Origin: Variovorax ginsengisoli
Lineage (GTDB): Bacteria > Pseudomonadota > Gammaproteobacteria > Burkholderiales > Burkholderiaceae_C
DNA: 64,000 bases
Direction of reading: 5' to 3'
NCBI RefSeq assembly: GCF_030486595.1
Contig: NZ_JAUJZH010000001.1
Coordinates: 62,001 to 126,000 of the forward strand
Both the position numbers and the translations under genes were made by a program. Shown here one piece after another: positions 62,502 to 64,000 of this stretch. The notes beneath the pieces are model-generated. The model was given only the letters and a program-made list of their open reading frames with translations. It had not been told where the DNA came from and made no database searches. The first letter of the stretch is position 1; the number at the start of each line of letters is the position of its first letter.

Positions 62502-64000
62502 ATGAATCGCAGCGGGCCCAGCCTGCGCTACGCCACCAGCCCCTTGCTGGCGAGCAAGACGCCGGCCTGGCGCAGCAAGTTCATCGTCGCCGGCATCGCG
62601 CTGGGCTTCGCCGTGCTGGCCGGCCGCGCGATCGACGTGCAGGTGATCGACAACGACTTCTTCCAGCACCAGGGCGAGGCGCGCTACGCCCGCACGCTCG
62701 AGCTGCCGGCCAGCCGCGGCCACATCCTCGACCGCAACGGGCTGATCCTGGCCTCCGACGTGCCGGCGCCCAGCATCTGGGCGATTCCGGAAGACGTCGA
62801 CCAGGACGACCCGGCGCTGGCCCCCCGCCTGCGCAAGCTCGCCGAACTGCTCGGCATGCCGGTGGCCGAGGTCTCGCGCAAGCTCGGAGAGGACAAGAGC
62901 TTCGTCTGGCTCAAGCGCCAGGTCGACGACGGCGTCGCCAAGCAGATCGCGGCGCTCGACATCAAGGGCATCTACCAGCGCCGCGAGTACAAGCGCCAGT
63001 ACCCCGAGGGCGAGGCGGCGGCGCACGTGGCCGGCTTCACCAACGTCGAGGACGTCGGCCAGGAGGGCATCGAGCTGGCCTTCGACAAGGAACTGTCGGG
63101 CAAGGCCGGCTCGCGCCGGGTGATCAAGAACCGGCTCGGCGCGGTCGTCGAGGACCTGGGCGAGCAGGTGCCGCCGGTCGACGGCCACGATGTCCAGCTG
63201 AGCCTGGACGACCGGGTGCAGGCGGTCGCCTACGAGACGCTGCGCGACGCCGTGGTCGCCAACAAGGCCAGGGCCGGCAGCGCGGTGGTGGTCGATGCGG
63301 CCACCGGCGAACTGCTGGCGATGGCCAACTACCCGAGCTTCGACCCCAACGACCGCCGCAAGATGACCGGCGAGCAGCTGCGCAACCGGGCCATGACCGA
63401 CGTCTTCGAACCCGGCTCGACGATGAAGCCGATCACCGTGGCGACCGCGCTGCAGCTGGGCCGGATCACGCCGCAGACCGTGATCGACACCAATCCGGGC
63501 CGCATCACGGTGGCCGGCGCCACCATCCACGACGACGAGAACTTCGGCGTCCTGACGACCGAGACGGTGATCCAGAAGTCGAGCAACGTGGGCGCCACCA
63601 AGATCTCGCAGCGCATGACGCCCAAGGAGATGTGGGACTCCTACACCTCGCTCGGCTTCGGGCAGAAGCCTCAGACCCAGTTCCCGGGCGCCGTGACCGG
63701 CCGGCTGCGGCCCTGGAAGTCCTGGCGCCCGATCGAGCAGGCCACGATGTCGTACGGCTACGGCCTGTCGGCCTCGCTGTTCCAGATCGCCCATGCCTAC
63801 ACCGCGTTCGCCAACGGCGGCAAGGTGATCCCGATCACCATGCTCAAGACCCATGAGCCACCGGTCGGCGTCCCGGTGTTCTCGGAGCTGGTCGCGGCCC
63901 AGGTCCGCAAGATGATGCACATGGCGGCCGCGCCCGGCGGCACCGCGCCGCTGGCGCAGACCGAAGGCTATTCGGTCGGCGGCAAGACCGGCACCGCCCA
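62502..64000 (+). CDS. Penicillin-binding protein 2/FtsI-class transpeptidase (C-terminus cut by window edge)
   Basis: About 499 residues are inside the window. A single membrane helix at about 25-45 ('FIVAGIALGFAVLAGRAIDVQV'), PBP dimerisation domain ('ASRGHILDRNGLILASDVPAP'), and transpeptidase motifs SxxK ('GSTMKP'), SxN ('SSNVG') and KTG ('GGKTGTA', at the window end). It cross-links septal peptidoglycan. It is not preceded by mraZ, rsmH and ftsL as in the division cluster but by an AI-2E permease, so it may be a second FtsI. Confidence 0.93.
   Translation, partial: MNRSGPSLRYATSPLLASKTPAWRSKFIVAGIALGFAVLAGRAIDVQVIDNDFFQHQGEARYARTLELPASRGHILDRNGLILASDVPAPSIWAIPEDVDQDDPALAPRLRKLAELLGMPVAEVSRKLGEDKSFVWLKRQVDDGVAKQIAALDIKGIYQRREYKRQYPEGEAAAHVAGFTNVEDVGQEGIELAFDKELSGKAGSRRVIKNRLGAVVEDLGEQVPPVDGHDVQLSLDDRVQAVAYETLRDAVVANKARAGSAVVVDAATGELLAMANYPSFDPNDRRKMTGEQLRNRAMTDVFEPGSTMKPITVATALQLGRITPQTVIDTNPGRITVAGATIHDDENFGVLTTETVIQKSSNVGATKISQRMTPKEMWDSYTSLGFGQKPQTQFPGAVTGRLRPWKSWRPIEQATMSYGYGLSASLFQIAHAYTAFANGGKVIPITMLKTHEPPVGVPVFSELVAAQVRKMMHMAAAPGGTAPLAQTEGYSVGGKTGTA

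Overview
The window is GC-rich, densely packed bacterial DNA. The gene set (PuuD-type membrane urate hydroxylase, GckA/TtuD glycerate kinase, DctA, many FadR-type GntR regulators, BvgAS-like signalling) fits a betaproteobacterium of the Burkholderiales, most like Comamonadaceae such as Variovorax; this placement is inference from gene content and style, not from a search. I saw no rRNA, tRNA, CRISPR array, transposase or prophage gene. The first and last genes are cut by the window edges.

Layout. 1-936: a DUF3016-like secreted protein (cut) and a nucleoside/guanine deaminase-like protein. 1089-5994: a two-gene unit encoding a 1185-residue protein that carries both a subtilisin-type serine protease and an HExxH zinc-protease motif, followed by a ComEC-like metallo-beta-lactamase-fold hydrolase. 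Neither has a signal peptide; this is the best candidate for an undescribed system. 5995-6304: a roughly 180-bp element bounded by perfect 27-bp inverted repeats. 6305-14354: a sugar ABC transporter facing a GntR regulator, a DenD-like dehydrogenase and an IlvD/Edd dehydratase, a sugar-acid catabolic locus. 14466-17319: a DUF4136 lipoprotein, then PAP2 phosphatase, acyl carrier protein and ketoacyl synthase.

17399-34568 is a purine catabolism region: glycerate kinase, PuuD urate hydroxylase, XdhC, HiuH, a GntR regulator, PuuE allantoinase, a UraD-AllC fusion, an M20 hydrolase and an NCS2 purine permease. Together they convert urate via hydroxyisourate, OHCU, allantoin and allantoate towards glyoxylate and glycerate. 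Three copies of TGTATACA lie at the relevant promoters and suggest one regulon. Inside this span sit a stress/signalling block (Rnk, tandem Usp, BvgS/BvgA-like pair), an AT-rich gap, two small unknown proteins and an apparently decaying GntR paralogue.

34576-37592: aldo/keto reductase, Xre-cupin regulator, GNAT, GST and a small DUF7661-like protein. 37631-51985: a PotABCD-type ABC transporter, an opine-oxidase-like three-subunit amine dehydrogenase, an IclR regulator, a GhrA-like dehydrogenase, a LysR regulator, and an ALDH / aminotransferase / ThDP-enzyme operon; it reads as catabolism of an amino acid or N-substituted amino acid. 52032-58320: Usp, a FAD oxidase plus CFA-type methyltransferase pair resembling TmsA/TmsB, a B12-dependent ribonucleotide reductase and an orphan HATPase protein. 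58362-61359: a small secreted protein, an ICMT-like methyltransferase, DctA and its probable GntR regulator, with twin TTGYATGCAA palindromes upstream of dctA. 61410-64000: an AI-2E family permease and a penicillin-binding protein 2 (FtsI class) cut by the window end.
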